NCBI RefSeq assembly: GCF_020176955.2 | Contig: NZ_JAIUCZ020000002.1 | Location: forward strand, 868,001-932,000 | Direction of reading: 5' to 3' | Length of the DNA stretch: 64,000 nucleotides | Source of the DNA: Nocardia sp. alder85J | Lineage (GTDB): Bacteria; Actinomycetota; Actinomycetes; Mycobacteriales; Mycobacteriaceae | In this document: in pieces, positions 24,267 to 32,493 of the stretch | Layout of the letters: every line of letters starts with the position of its first letter | Position numbering within the stretch: the stretch's first letter is position 1 | Notes under the pieces: generated by a model | Databases searched by the model: none | The model's input: only the letters and a program-made list of their open reading frames with translations | What the model was told of the DNA's origin: nothing | Position numbers and translations under genes: made by a program

Positions 24267-24613
24267 GCGCGCCGCGATTCCCGGCGGCCCGCCGCGGCGG
24301 TGGACTGTTGTTCACCTCCGGGCTGGCCGCGGTCGACACCGCCACCATGACGCCGTCGGCCACCGGATTCGACGAGCAGGCCGCCGACGTGCTCCGGCAG
24401 TTGGACGTCGCGCTCGCCGACGCGGGCAGCACCCGCGAACAGATTCTGAAACTCGATTGCTATCTGGCGGATCGGCAGTGGTTCCCCGCGTGGAACGCCG
24501 CCTTCGCCGCGTACTTCCCGACGGCCGCACCGGCGCGGACCACCACCGTCACCACCCTGCCCATCGCCGGGCTGCTCATCGAAATCCAGGCGATCGCCGT
24601 CGCCGCATTCTGA
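24263..24613 (+). CDS. RidA/YjgF-family enamine/imine deaminase
   Basis: The 116-residue protein has the chorismate-mutase-like RidA fold: GGLLFTSGLAAVD, FDEQAADVLRQLDVALADAGSTREQILKLDCYL, and PARTTTVTTLPIAGLLIEIQAIAV. The Arg in PARTTTV and the Glu in IEIQAIA match the conserved residues that position the imine substrate. RidA proteins hydrolyse reactive 2-imino acids to 2-oxo acids and ammonia. In this operon it would fit a step producing an imine or enamine from an amino acid. GTG start, coupled to the repeat ORF upstream. Confidence 0.87.
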   Translation: MSAPRFPAARRGGGLLFTSGLAAVDTATMTPSATGFDEQAADVLRQLDVALADAGSTREQILKLDCYLADRQWFPAWNAAFAAYFPTAAPARTTTVTTLPIAGLLIEIQAIAVAAF

Positions 24614-24625
24614 GGAAGTTCGATC

Positions 24626-25633
24626 ATGACCGCAGTGACCCCACTCGTCCAGCATTCCGCCACCTCCGCCGGTGAATTCACCATCCGTGACGTCATCGAG
24701 GGCCAGACCGCCGGGTTCCTCATCGTCGCCGCGGACGACTGGGGCTGGTGGACGGCCCTGCTCGGTGGCGACAGCATCGTGCCCACCACCGGCATCCAGC
24801 AGACCGTGGCCGACGGCCTGATGCGGGCCGGATTCCTGGCCCGCCGCGGCCATCGCTACCAGCTCACCCACACCGGGCACGACGTCGGCAAGAACCGCGG
24901 CTTCGTGCGGGTGGCGGTGCGCGGCTGGGAGCCCACCTTCCGCCAGGTGTCGACCAACGCGCACGAGGAATACATCTCGGCCGCAACCGATCCCGGCGCG
25001 GTGGCGCTGGGCTGCTCGGACATCGCGCGGCGGCGGCCGGAGTTCTTCGCCGCCATCGGGCAGGCCATCGCCACCGGCACCCCCGGCTGCACGATCGATC
25101 TCGGCTGCGCCGACGCGGGCCGGGTCACCGCGCTGGCCACCCTCGCGCCGCGGGAACGGTTCCTCGGCGTCGACATCGAGACCGGCGTGATCGCCGACGC
25201 CACCGCGGCGACCGCCGCGCGCGGACTGTCGGATCGGATCACGCTGCTGGCCGGTTCGGTACAGCCGGAGCCGGAACTGCCGGCCTGGCTGGGCGCGGTC
25301 GACCGCGAGGCGGTGACCACCGCGATGTCGTTCTTCCTGCTGCATCAGCTGGCCAGCGACGGCGGCGGCATCGAGTCGGTGCTGCGCGGCTGGATGGAGT
25401 GGTTCCCGAATCTGCGCCGGCTGGTGATCGGTGACGGCTACCTGGTGGAGGCCCCGATCTGGAACCAGCAGCCATGGTTTTCGCCGACCTACGAGATCTA
25501 CCATGCACTCACCGGGGTGCAGTTGTGGTCTCGTCAGGCGTACGAGTCGGCCTTCGCGGAGCTGGGCTGGACCATCGCACGCCGGATGGAGGACCACACC
25601 ATGCTCGTGACCACGATCCTGGAGCGCGAATGA
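24626..25633 (+). CDS. SAM-dependent methyltransferase with N-terminal winged-helix-like domain
   Basis: The 335-residue product has an N-terminal helical region (about 15-95, with IQQTVADGLMRAGFLARRGHRYQLTHTG resembling the dimerising winged-helix of O-methyltransferases). A class I Rossmann fold follows from about residue 150: TIDLGCADAGRVTALA is motif I (SAM-binding glycines), FLGVDIETG is motif II and AMSFFLLHQLASDGG lies at motif IV. The C-terminal region (PTYEIYHALTGVQLWSRQAYESAFAELGW) matches small-molecule methyltransferases. The ATG at 24626 follows GAGGAAG. Its stop overlaps the next ATG (ATGA). The methyl acceptor is unknown. Confidence 0.8.
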   Translation: MTAVTPLVQHSATSAGEFTIRDVIEGQTAGFLIVAADDWGWWTALLGGDSIVPTTGIQQTVADGLMRAGFLARRGHRYQLTHTGHDVGKNRGFVRVAVRGWEPTFRQVSTNAHEEYISAATDPGAVALGCSDIARRRPEFFAAIGQAIATGTPGCTIDLGCADAGRVTALATLAPRERFLGVDIETGVIADATAATAARGLSDRITLLAGSVQPEPELPAWLGAVDREAVTTAMSFFLLHQLASDGGGIESVLRGWMEWFPNLRRLVIGDGYLVEAPIWNQQPWFSPTYEIYHALTGVQLWSRQAYESAFAELGWTIARRMEDHTMLVTTILERE

Positions 25634-26988
25634 CCACTCTCACCGAATCATCGCCCGCCCGGCCGCCTTTCGACGTCGATACCCGCGCCGCAGTACTGGA
25701 CCAGTTCACCACCGACGAGACCGGGCGCCTCGGGCGGCGCCCGCGGGGAGTGGTGTACGCGAAATCCCACCAGGACGTGCTCGACGTCGTCACCTGGGCC
25801 CGTGACACCCGGACGCCGGTCATCGCGCACGGCGCCGGGACCAGCCTGGAAGGGCATCTGCTGGCCGACGGTGCGGAGCTGGTTCTCGATCTGTCGCAGG
25901 CGGATTCGATCCTGAAGGTCGATCCGGAGGATTTCACGGCGACGGTGCAGCCGGGTGTCACCCGCACCCGGCTCAACGCCGCCACGGCCGAATTCGGTGT
26001 GCAGTTCACCGTCGATCCGGGCGCGGACGCCTCGCTGGGTGGCATGGCCGCCACCAACGCCAGCGGCACCACCAGCGTCCGCTACGGCGGAATGCGAGCG
26101 AATGTGCTTGCGCTGCAAGCCGTCTTCGCCGACGGCACGGCGGCTCGGCTGGGGCGGGCGGTGCGCAAGACCTCCAGCGGATACGGCCTGAAGGATCTGC
26201 TGATCGGGTCGGCGGGCACGCTCGGCATCATCACCGAGCTGACCGTGCGGCTGCATCCGATCCCGGAATTCCTGCGCTCCCTGCGGATCTCGTTCCCCAC
26301 GATCGAGGACGCGGTGGCCGCGGCGGTGGACATGCTGGGCCTGGCGCTGCCGGTGAGCCGGTTGGAGCTGGTCGACGGGCCCAGCGTCGTCGCGATGAAC
26401 GCCTATCGCGGTACCGGCCATCCGGAGACGCCCGCGCTGTTCATCGACCTGGAGGCGGCCTCGGCTCCGGCCGCGGCCGCCGACGAGGCCGAGATACGGC
26501 GGGTGTGCGAGACGAACCGGGCGCAGCAGATCGCGGCGGCGCACAGCCACACCGATCGGCACGCGCTCTGGGAGGACCGGCACACGCTGTTCTTCGCGGT
26601 CAAGCTGATGTTCCCGGGGCACCGCTTCCTGATCACGGACACCGCCGTCCCGTTCTCGAAGATCGCCGGCGCGGTCGCCACCGCCACCGCCCTGGGCGCG
26701 GAACTGGGTCTCCCGGTCAGCGTCGCGGGACATATCGGCGACGGCAACGTCCACGTGATCGTGCCGCACACCGACGCCACCTATCCGGCCGCGAAGGAGT
26801 TCTCCGATCGGGTGGTCCGGCACGCGCTGGCCGTGGGCGGCACCGCCACCGGCGAGCACGGCATCGGCCTGGCCAAGAAGCAGTACCTGCGCGAGGAGCA
26901 CGGCGCCGCCGCCGACATCATGGCGACGGTGAAGCGCGCCCTGGACCCCCTCGGAATCCTGAACCCGGGCAAGATCCTGGACGTGTGA
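25630..26988 (+). CDS. FAD-linked oxidase, D-lactate/D-2-hydroxyacid dehydrogenase-like
   Basis: The 452-residue protein has a VAO-type FAD domain (about 35-215; VIAHGAGTSLEGHLL, TVDPGADASLGGMAATNASGTTSVRYG and GSAGTLGIITELTVRLHP contact FAD) and a C-terminal FAD-oxidase domain. The latter ends with GHIGDGNVHVIVPH (metal/substrate histidines) and TGEHGIGLAKKQYL. This is the D-lactate dehydrogenase (cytochrome) / glycolate oxidase GlcD pattern. The ATG at 25630 overlaps the methyltransferase stop. It is the last gene before a strong hairpin, so it closes the operon. Confidence 0.9.
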   Translation: MTTLTESSPARPPFDVDTRAAVLDQFTTDETGRLGRRPRGVVYAKSHQDVLDVVTWARDTRTPVIAHGAGTSLEGHLLADGAELVLDLSQADSILKVDPEDFTATVQPGVTRTRLNAATAEFGVQFTVDPGADASLGGMAATNASGTTSVRYGGMRANVLALQAVFADGTAARLGRAVRKTSSGYGLKDLLIGSAGTLGIITELTVRLHPIPEFLRSLRISFPTIEDAVAAAVDMLGLALPVSRLELVDGPSVVAMNAYRGTGHPETPALFIDLEAASAPAAAADEAEIRRVCETNRAQQIAAAHSHTDRHALWEDRHTLFFAVKLMFPGHRFLITDTAVPFSKIAGAVATATALGAELGLPVSVAGHIGDGNVHVIVPHTDATYPAAKEFSDRVVRHALAVGGTATGEHGIGLAKKQYLREEHGAAADIMATVKRALDPLGILNPGKILDV

Positions 26989-26991
26989 AGT

Positions 26992-27029
26992 GGTGATTCC
27001 CCCGGCGGGGACCTGCCGGGGGAATCACC
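26992..27029. terminator. Bidirectional hairpin terminator
   Basis: GGTGATTCCCCCGGC and GCCGGGGGAATCACC form a perfect 15-base stem with an 8-base loop, between the convergent flavoprotein and OsmC genes. The right arm includes the OsmC stop codon. Confidence 0.8.
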
Positions 27030-27561
27030 GCGCTCGGTCGGCGAATACCGCCAGTTCGATTCCGCTGCCGCGCAATACGGTGTTGTAGATCGGGCAGGTG
27101 GCCGCGTACTTCGCCGCCAGCGCCTCGGCGGTGGGCTGGTCGACGCCGCCGACGCGCACCGTCATCCGGGTGTACACGTAGCGAGTCGGGTCCTCGGGAT
27201 CGCGGGCGTGCGTCGCCTCGGCCCGGACCCCGGTGATCGGGAGTTCCGCTGTGGCGGCGTTGTTCTCGATATTCGCCAGGGCGCACGACACCAGTGCGCC
27301 GAGCAGCAGTTCGCCCGCGCGGACGGCTTCGCCGGAGCCGAAACGGGAATCGGTGATCAGGTGGTTCGCGCGGGCATCGAGCACGTACCGGCCCGGTGTC
27401 CCCGCGATCGTGTGCGCGGACACCGAGGCCGAGTTGTCCTCTGCGGCGGCATTGTTCGCCGCCGGTGCCGGGGCGCCGCTCGTCACATGGGCCGGGGACG
27501 CCGAGTCGTCGCGGGCCACGGCGGCCCCAGTGCCGGAACCCGATGCCGGATCGGCGCTCAC
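27025..27561 (-). CDS. OsmC-family peroxiredoxin-like protein
   Basis: From the GTG at 27561, overlapping the monooxygenase stop (GTGA), the product has 178 residues. A 45-residue Ala/Ser-rich N-terminus precedes the OsmC fold. That fold has both redox cysteines: LLLGALVSCALANIENNA and YAATCPIYNTVLRGSGIEL. OsmC proteins reduce organic hydroperoxides. Its position at the end of an organosulfur-type uptake and monooxygenase operon suggests protection against peroxides formed by the flavin monooxygenase. Two-cysteine OsmC proteins often occur in such operons. Confidence 0.85.
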   Translation of the reverse strand: MSADPASGSGTGAAVARDDSASPAHVTSGAPAPAANNAAAEDNSASVSAHTIAGTPGRYVLDARANHLITDSRFGSGEAVRAGELLLGALVSCALANIENNAATAELPITGVRAEATHARDPEDPTRYVYTRMTVRVGGVDQPTAEALAAKYAATCPIYNTVLRGSGIELAVFADRAR

Positions 27562-28922
27562 GACAGCGCCTTCCGGGCCGCGGGGATGCGCCGGGTCCAT
27601 TCGCCGGACTCGACGCGGGGCAGGTCGAGGTGGTCGCGCAGGGTGTGGCCGGTGTACTCGGTGCGGAACAGGCCGCGCCGCTGCAACTCCGGGACCACCT
27701 GGCGGGTGAAGTCCTCGAATCCGCCGGGCTGGTAGGGGGCCTGCACGGTGAACCCGTCGCAGGCCCCGCCGGTGAACCACTGTTCCAGACCGTCGGCGAC
27801 CTCCGCGGCGGTGCCGACGAAACCGCCCTCCACCCGGCCGCCGTACTGCTTGCCGAGCTGGCGCAGGGTCAGTCCGTCGCGTTCGGTGATCTCCCGGACC
27901 TCGCGGTAGTGACCCTCGACGCCGGGCACTTCCACCTCCGGGAGTCGCTCGTCCAGCGGGAACGTCGAGAGGTCCACGTCGAGGTGGTAGGCGAGGGTCG
28001 ACAGGCCGCCCAGCGGCGGCACCAGATCGAACAGCTCGTCGTGCAGCTGCCGGGCGATCGCGGTGGTGGGGCCGATGATCGGGGTGATCGAGGGCAGGAT
28101 CTTCACCGTGCGCGGATCGCGGCCGTGCGCGGCCGCGCGCTCCTTGATCTCGGTGTAGAACGCCTGGGCCGACTCCAGCGACGCGTGGCTACAGAAGATC
28201 ACGTCCGACCAGCGGGCGGCGAAATCCTTGCCCTTCGCCGAGGCCCCGGCCTGGATCAGCACCGGATAGCCCTGCGGCGGGCGCGGCACGTTCAACGGCC
28301 CACGGACGGTGAAGAATTCGCCGGCGTGGTCGACGGCGCGGACCCGCTCGGGATCGGCGAACAGCGGTGCCGCCGGGTCCAGCACCAGCGCGCCGTCGTC
28401 CCAGCTGTCCCAGAGCTTCCCGGCCACCTCGAGGAATTCGTCGGCCCGTTCGTAGCGCAGCGCGCGCGGGAACTGGCTGTCGCGGTCGAAGTTCCGGGCC
28501 TCGGCCTCCTGGAACGAGGTGACGATGTTCCAGGCCGCGCGGCCGCCGGTGAGATGGTCCAGGGTGGCGAAGGAGCGGGCCACGGTATAGGGCTGCGCGT
28601 AGGTGGTCGAGACCGTGGCGGCCAGCCCGAGCCGCTCGGTGACCGCACCCATCGAGGCCAGCACGTGCAGTGGATCCAGGCGCAGCGAGCCCAGCGCCCC
28701 GTTGCGCAACTGGCTGTCGGTGCTGCCGCCGAAACGGTGCGGCACCGACAGGATGTCGGCGAAGAAGGCCAGGTCGAAACGGCCCTCCTCCAGGGTGCGG
28801 GCGATGTTCTGGTAGTAGCCCTGGTGCAGCCAGCCGGGCACCGAACCGGGGTAGCGCCAGCCACCCGGGCGGCCCGGACCGGCGGTGACGAAGGCGGCGA
28901 GATGCATCTGTGTGTCGGACAT
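27558..28922 (-). CDS. FMN-dependent monooxygenase, NtaA/SnaA/DszA family
   Basis: The 454-residue LLM-fold protein begins MSDTQMHLAAFVTAGPGRPGGWRYPGS and contains FDLAFFADILSVP, HLTGGRAAWNIVTSFQEAEARNFD, YPVLIQAGASAKGKDFAARWSDVIF and GGFVGTAAEVADGLEQWF. These are the hallmarks of two-component FMNH2-dependent monooxygenases such as DszA, SnaA and NtaA. They oxidise organosulfur, sulfonate or amine substrates using reduced FMN from a separate reductase, which is not in this window. The start at 28922 is the first Met of the conserved N-terminus, 13 bases after the binding-protein stop. Genome context (ABC uptake plus OsmC) supports use of an alternative sulfur source. Confidence 0.88.
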   Translation of the reverse strand: MSDTQMHLAAFVTAGPGRPGGWRYPGSVPGWLHQGYYQNIARTLEEGRFDLAFFADILSVPHRFGGSTDSQLRNGALGSLRLDPLHVLASMGAVTERLGLAATVSTTYAQPYTVARSFATLDHLTGGRAAWNIVTSFQEAEARNFDRDSQFPRALRYERADEFLEVAGKLWDSWDDGALVLDPAAPLFADPERVRAVDHAGEFFTVRGPLNVPRPPQGYPVLIQAGASAKGKDFAARWSDVIFCSHASLESAQAFYTEIKERAAAHGRDPRTVKILPSITPIIGPTTAIARQLHDELFDLVPPLGGLSTLAYHLDVDLSTFPLDERLPEVEVPGVEGHYREVREITERDGLTLRQLGKQYGGRVEGGFVGTAAEVADGLEQWFTGGACDGFTVQAPYQPGGFEDFTRQVVPELQRRGLFRTEYTGHTLRDHLDLPRVESGEWTRRIPAARKALS

Positions 28923-28935
28923 GATGGATCGCAAC

Positions 28936-30006
28936 CTATTTCGCCAGTTCGGCGTCGACGACGCGCTTGATGGAATCGAATCGGGAATCCTGCAACCAGG
29001 TGGTGACGTCCACCTTGTCGGGGTAGACGCCGAGCCGGTGGAAGTTGTCGGCGAGGTCCTGGGTGCCCGCGATGGCGTCGTGCCCGACCGAGGTGAACTG
29101 TCCCGCACCGGAATACGACAGCCGCCGGGTCTTCACCAGATCCCGGTACACGTCGGCCTCCAGCTGGTTGTCGCCGAAGCCGCCGAGCTTCGTGAACGCG
29201 GCGACCGACGCGTCCGGATCGGCCTCGATCCAGCGCTGCGCGTCGCGGACGGCCCGGACCAGCGTGGCGGCCTGCCGCGGATGGTTGTTCGCGAACGACT
29301 CGCTCGCGACGAAGAAGGCGTAGTCGTAGGTACGCACGTTCGGCAGGGTCGCGGCGTTGTGCCGGCGGCGGGCCAGTTCGGCGGTGGGCTGCCAGGTGAT
29401 CCAGGCGTCGACCTTGCCCTGTGCGAACGCGGATTCGGCGTCGGCGGCGGTGAGATTCGCGTACTGGATGTCGCCGATGGTCAGGCCGGCGGAGTCGAGA
29501 TATTTGATCAGGCTGTAGGTTCCGGTGGTGCCCCGCTGGTCGGCGACCCGGCGGCCCTTCAGGTCGGCGGCCGACCGGATCGGCGACCCCTGTGGCACCA
29601 GGATCTCGACCTCGCTGGCGGGCAACGGATATGCCACCAGCGGCACGATCGGCACCCCGCCGCCGATGGCGTAGATGACCGCGGTGGCGGTCGCGAACGA
29701 GAAGTCGACGCTGTGCGCCTTGATCGCCTCCATCACCGGCAGCGAGGCGGGGAAGCCGGTCGGCCATTCCAATTGCACGCCACCGAGTTCCGCGCCGATA
29801 TCGACCCCGCTGAGCTTGTTCCGCAGCACCGTGCCCGGTTCGGCGCGGCCGTCGCCGATCAGCGCGTACCGCACGCGGGTCAGCGGTGCGTCGTCCTTGC
29901 CGCCGGAACTCGAGCCCTTACCGCAGGCCGCGAGCGCCAGGGCGGACAGCCCGAGCAATCCGGCGCCGGCACTGACGAATCCGCGCCTGCTGAGGGTGGG
30001 TGACAT
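28936..30006 (-). CDS. ABC transporter substrate-binding lipoprotein, SsuA-like
   Basis: The 356-residue protein starts with a Tat-type motif (SRRGFV) and a lipobox LALAAC with the lipidated Cys at 28. A type 2 periplasmic binding fold follows (FSFATATAVIYAIGGGVPIVPLVAYP, LKGRRVADQRGTTGTYSLIKYL). It resembles SsuA/TauA binding proteins for sulfonates. It is encoded downstream of the ATPase and permease and upstream of the monooxygenase, so it should deliver the substrate of that pathway. Confidence 0.88.
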   Translation of the reverse strand: MSPTLSRRGFVSAGAGLLGLSALALAACGKGSSSGGKDDAPLTRVRYALIGDGRAEPGTVLRNKLSGVDIGAELGGVQLEWPTGFPASLPVMEAIKAHSVDFSFATATAVIYAIGGGVPIVPLVAYPLPASEVEILVPQGSPIRSAADLKGRRVADQRGTTGTYSLIKYLDSAGLTIGDIQYANLTAADAESAFAQGKVDAWITWQPTAELARRRHNAATLPNVRTYDYAFFVASESFANNHPRQAATLVRAVRDAQRWIEADPDASVAAFTKLGGFGDNQLEADVYRDLVKTRRLSYSGAGQFTSVGHDAIAGTQDLADNFHRLGVYPDKVDVTTWLQDSRFDSIKRVVDAELAK

Positions 30007-30099
30007 CGTGGGAAACCTTTCCGTTGGGGTGGGACGGGAGCGGAGCCCGGGTACCGAGGGTGTGCCCGGGTGGTGTGCGGACCGGTGTGAGCGATCCGC

Positions 30100-30828
30100 T
30101 CAGGTGTGCACCGCGCGGTCGGCGGCCAGCAGCCCGTCGAGGAGTTCGGCCTTGCGCGCGGCGAGTCCGGCGTCGCCGCGCGAGCGCGGCCGGGGGCCGT
30201 CGATGCGCAGGTCGCGGGTGATGCCGTCGCCGGTGAGCAGCAGCACGCGGTCGGAGAGGATCAGGGCCTCCTCGACGTCGTGGGTGACCAGCACGACGGT
30301 GCGGGGCGCTTCGGCGAGCAGCCGTTCCAGCAACTGCTGCATGGTGACCCGGGTGATGGCGTCGAGCGCGCCGAACGGTTCGTCGAGCAGCAGCACGTCC
30401 GGCTGGTGCAGCAGCGCGCGGGCCAGCGCCACCCGCTGGCGCTGCCCGCCGGACAGTTCCAGCGGCCGATCCCGTTCCCGCCCGGCCAGTCCCACCGCGT
30501 CCAGCAGCTCCACCGCGCGGTCGCGGCGGCCACGCACGCCGAGCCGGACGTTGTCCAGCACGGACTTCCACGGCAACAGCCGGTCCTCCTGGAACATCAT
30601 GCGGCACAGCGCCGTCCGGTCGCCGATGGACCGGACCCGCCCGGTGCCGGGCTGTTCCAGACCGGCCAGCAGCCGCAGCAGCGTGGATTTGCCGACGCCG
30701 CTGGGTCCCAGCACGGTGACGAATTCGCCCGGCTCGATGGTGAGGTCGAGTCCGTGCAGGATGGTGGCGTCCCGGTACCGGTGGCCGACCCCGGACAGCT
30801 CGAGCCCGACCTGGCGTGCGCCGGTCAT
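30100..30828 (-). CDS. ABC transporter ATP-binding protein, SsuB-like
   Basis: The 242-residue ATPase has Walker A GPSGVGKST, Q-loop MFQEDRLLPWKSVLDN, signature LSGGQRQRVALARALLHQPDVLLLDEPFGALD with Walker B, and H-loop VTHDVEEAL. The MFQEDRLLPWKSV segment is typical of nitrate/sulfonate/taurine importers. The ATG at 30828 overlaps the permease stop (ATGA). All catalytic motifs are intact. Confidence 0.92.
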   Translation of the reverse strand: MTGARQVGLELSGVGHRYRDATILHGLDLTIEPGEFVTVLGPSGVGKSTLLRLLAGLEQPGTGRVRSIGDRTALCRMMFQEDRLLPWKSVLDNVRLGVRGRRDRAVELLDAVGLAGRERDRPLELSGGQRQRVALARALLHQPDVLLLDEPFGALDAITRVTMQQLLERLLAEAPRTVVLVTHDVEEALILSDRVLLLTGDGITRDLRIDGPRPRSRGDAGLAARKAELLDGLLAADRAVHT

Positions 30829-31652
30829 CGGCGGGAGTCCTTCCGGTAGTTGACATTCCAGCGCAGCACCCGCCGCTCCAGCAGCCGGACCAGCTGATCG
30901 GCGATCAGCCCGGCCAGCGCGTAGAGCAGGATCGCGAGCACGATGCGGTCGTTGCGCAGCAGATCGCGGCCGTTCTGGGCCAGATAGCCGATGCCGTCGC
31001 TGGTGGCGATGGTCTCGCCGACCACCAGGGTCAGCCACGCCACCCCGAGCGCGTACCGGATTCCGGTGAGGATCATCGGCATCGCGCCGGGCACCACGAT
31101 CTCGCGGATCAATCCGGGAGTGCGCAGCCCGTAGGAACGGCCGAGCTGCACCAGTTTCGGGTCGACGGCCCGGATCCCCGCGACGGTGTTGAGATAGACG
31201 GGGAACAGCACGCCGAGGGCGACCAGCACGATCTTGGGCAGTTCGCCGATCCCGAACGCGGCGATCAGCAGCGGCACCACCGCCAGGTGCGGCACGGCGC
31301 GCAGCATCTGCACCGTCCGGTCCACCAGCGCCTCGGCGATCCCGGACAACCCGACCGCGAAACCCAGCACCAGCCCGATCGCGGCGCCGATCCCGAATCC
31401 GATCGCCACCCGCCGCACGCTGGCCAGCAGATAGCGCGGCAGTTCACCGTCGTCCCACAGCGAGCGCGCGGTGCCGAGCACCTTGCTCGGCGGCGGCAGG
31501 ATCGTCGCGTCGACGGCGCCGGTGGTGGCGGCCCACTGCCAGGCCAGGACCAGCAGGACGGGCACGGCCCACGGCAGCAGCGCGCGCAGCGAGCCGGTCC
31601 GCCGCCGGGTGCCGGCGGATCGCCGGGCGGTGGTGGCGAGCGTGTCAGACAC
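30825..31652 (-). CDS. ABC transporter permease, SsuC-like
   Basis: The 275-residue membrane protein has about six membrane segments and the BPD_transp_1 EAA-type loop (LGRSYGLRTPGLIREIVVPGAMPMILTGIRYALG). WAATTGAVDATILPPPSKVLGTARSLW is the usual N-terminal periplasmic segment of SsuC/TauC permeases. The GTG at 31652 (VSDTLATT) is chosen; the frame stays open to 31742 with no clear ribosome binding site, so the start is uncertain. It is the first gene of the uptake operon and divergent from a GntR regulator. Confidence 0.88.
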   Translation of the reverse strand: MSDTLATTARRSAGTRRRTGSLRALLPWAVPVLLVLAWQWAATTGAVDATILPPPSKVLGTARSLWDDGELPRYLLASVRRVAIGFGIGAAIGLVLGFAVGLSGIAEALVDRTVQMLRAVPHLAVVPLLIAAFGIGELPKIVLVALGVLFPVYLNTVAGIRAVDPKLVQLGRSYGLRTPGLIREIVVPGAMPMILTGIRYALGVAWLTLVVGETIATSDGIGYLAQNGRDLLRNDRIVLAILLYALAGLIADQLVRLLERRVLRWNVNYRKDSRR

Positions 31653-31740
31653 GGCGTCCGACCCACATCGGCCGAGGTGGTGTTCGCATGATTCTCCTCG
31701 TTCGCTGGTTTGCGAGAGGAACACTGACATCACTGCACGC

Positions 31741-31761
31741 AAATGTCGTCATTTGTATACA
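31741..31761. promoter_or_regulatory. Overlapping palindromes, candidate GntR operator
   Basis: AAATG-TCGT-CATTT (31741-31754) abuts TGTATACA (31754-31761) in the divergent region between the ABC permease and gntR. TGTATACA fits the YGTM-KACY pattern of FadR-type GntR operators. It would control both directions. Confidence 0.5.
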
Positions 31762-31846
31762 CAGAGATTCGAACCCTTGGCGGAGCTCCGCGCGGCCTGG
31801 TAGTCGTTGCCCGGTGCCCGGACGCGCAGGAGAGGAAGATGGGTCG

Positions 31847-32470
31847 ATGCACCAGCAGTCGTCGCCGTACAAACAGTTGCGTGACCGGATCACCGGCCGG
31901 GCGTATCCGCCCGGGTCGCTGCTGATTCCGGCGGCCGTCGGCGCGGAACTCGGCGTCTCGCGCACGCCGGTCCGGGAAGCGTTGCAGCGCTTGGAATACG
32001 AGGGCCTGGTGAGCCAGGCGTCGCGCGGATACCGGGTCCGCGCACGCACGAACGAGGAACTGCTGGAGATCTACGACGCCCGCATCGCCCTGGAATCGGC
32101 CGTGGCGTTCTCCGCGGCCACCCGCCGCTCCGAGATCGACCTGGCCCGGCTGTCACGGATGTTCGACAACGCCGTCGCGAGCGCCGACCCCGAGACGGCG
32201 CTGAGCCTGCACCGCGACTGGCACCACGCCCTGCGCGAGGCCGCGCACAACGGCACCATCGGCGAACTGATGGACCGCCTCGACGCCCAGATGGCCCCCT
32301 TCGAGGCCGACCAGGTCCGCGCGCCGGACAACCTGGCGCAGATCGAGATCGAACACCGCGAGATCTTGGCCGCCGTACTCGCCGCCGACGCCGAACGAGC
32401 CCGCACCGCCATGATCGCCCACCAGATCCGCACCCGCGACCTGCGTATCGCCGCGATGGCGGCGCACTAG
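31847..32470 (+). CDS. GntR-family (FadR-type) regulator
   Basis: The 207-residue protein has an N-terminal winged helix (about 8-65; PPGSLLIPAAVGAELGVSRTPVREALQRLEYEGLV) and a C-terminal FCD ligand-binding domain. The FCD metal-site residues are visible in LHRDWHHALREAAHN and IEHREILAAV. FCD-type GntR proteins are mostly repressors responding to carboxylic acids. It is divergent from the organosulfur-type operon with a TGTATACA site between, so it probably regulates that operon. The ATG at 31847 lies after AGGAGAGGAAG. Confidence 0.88.
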   Translation: MHQQSSPYKQLRDRITGRAYPPGSLLIPAAVGAELGVSRTPVREALQRLEYEGLVSQASRGYRVRARTNEELLEIYDARIALESAVAFSAATRRSEIDLARLSRMFDNAVASADPETALSLHRDWHHALREAAHNGTIGELMDRLDAQMAPFEADQVRAPDNLAQIEIEHREILAAVLAADAERARTAMIAHQIRTRDLRIAAMAAH

Positions 32471-32493
32471 ACCCGGGTGGTGTGCCGGCGCAG

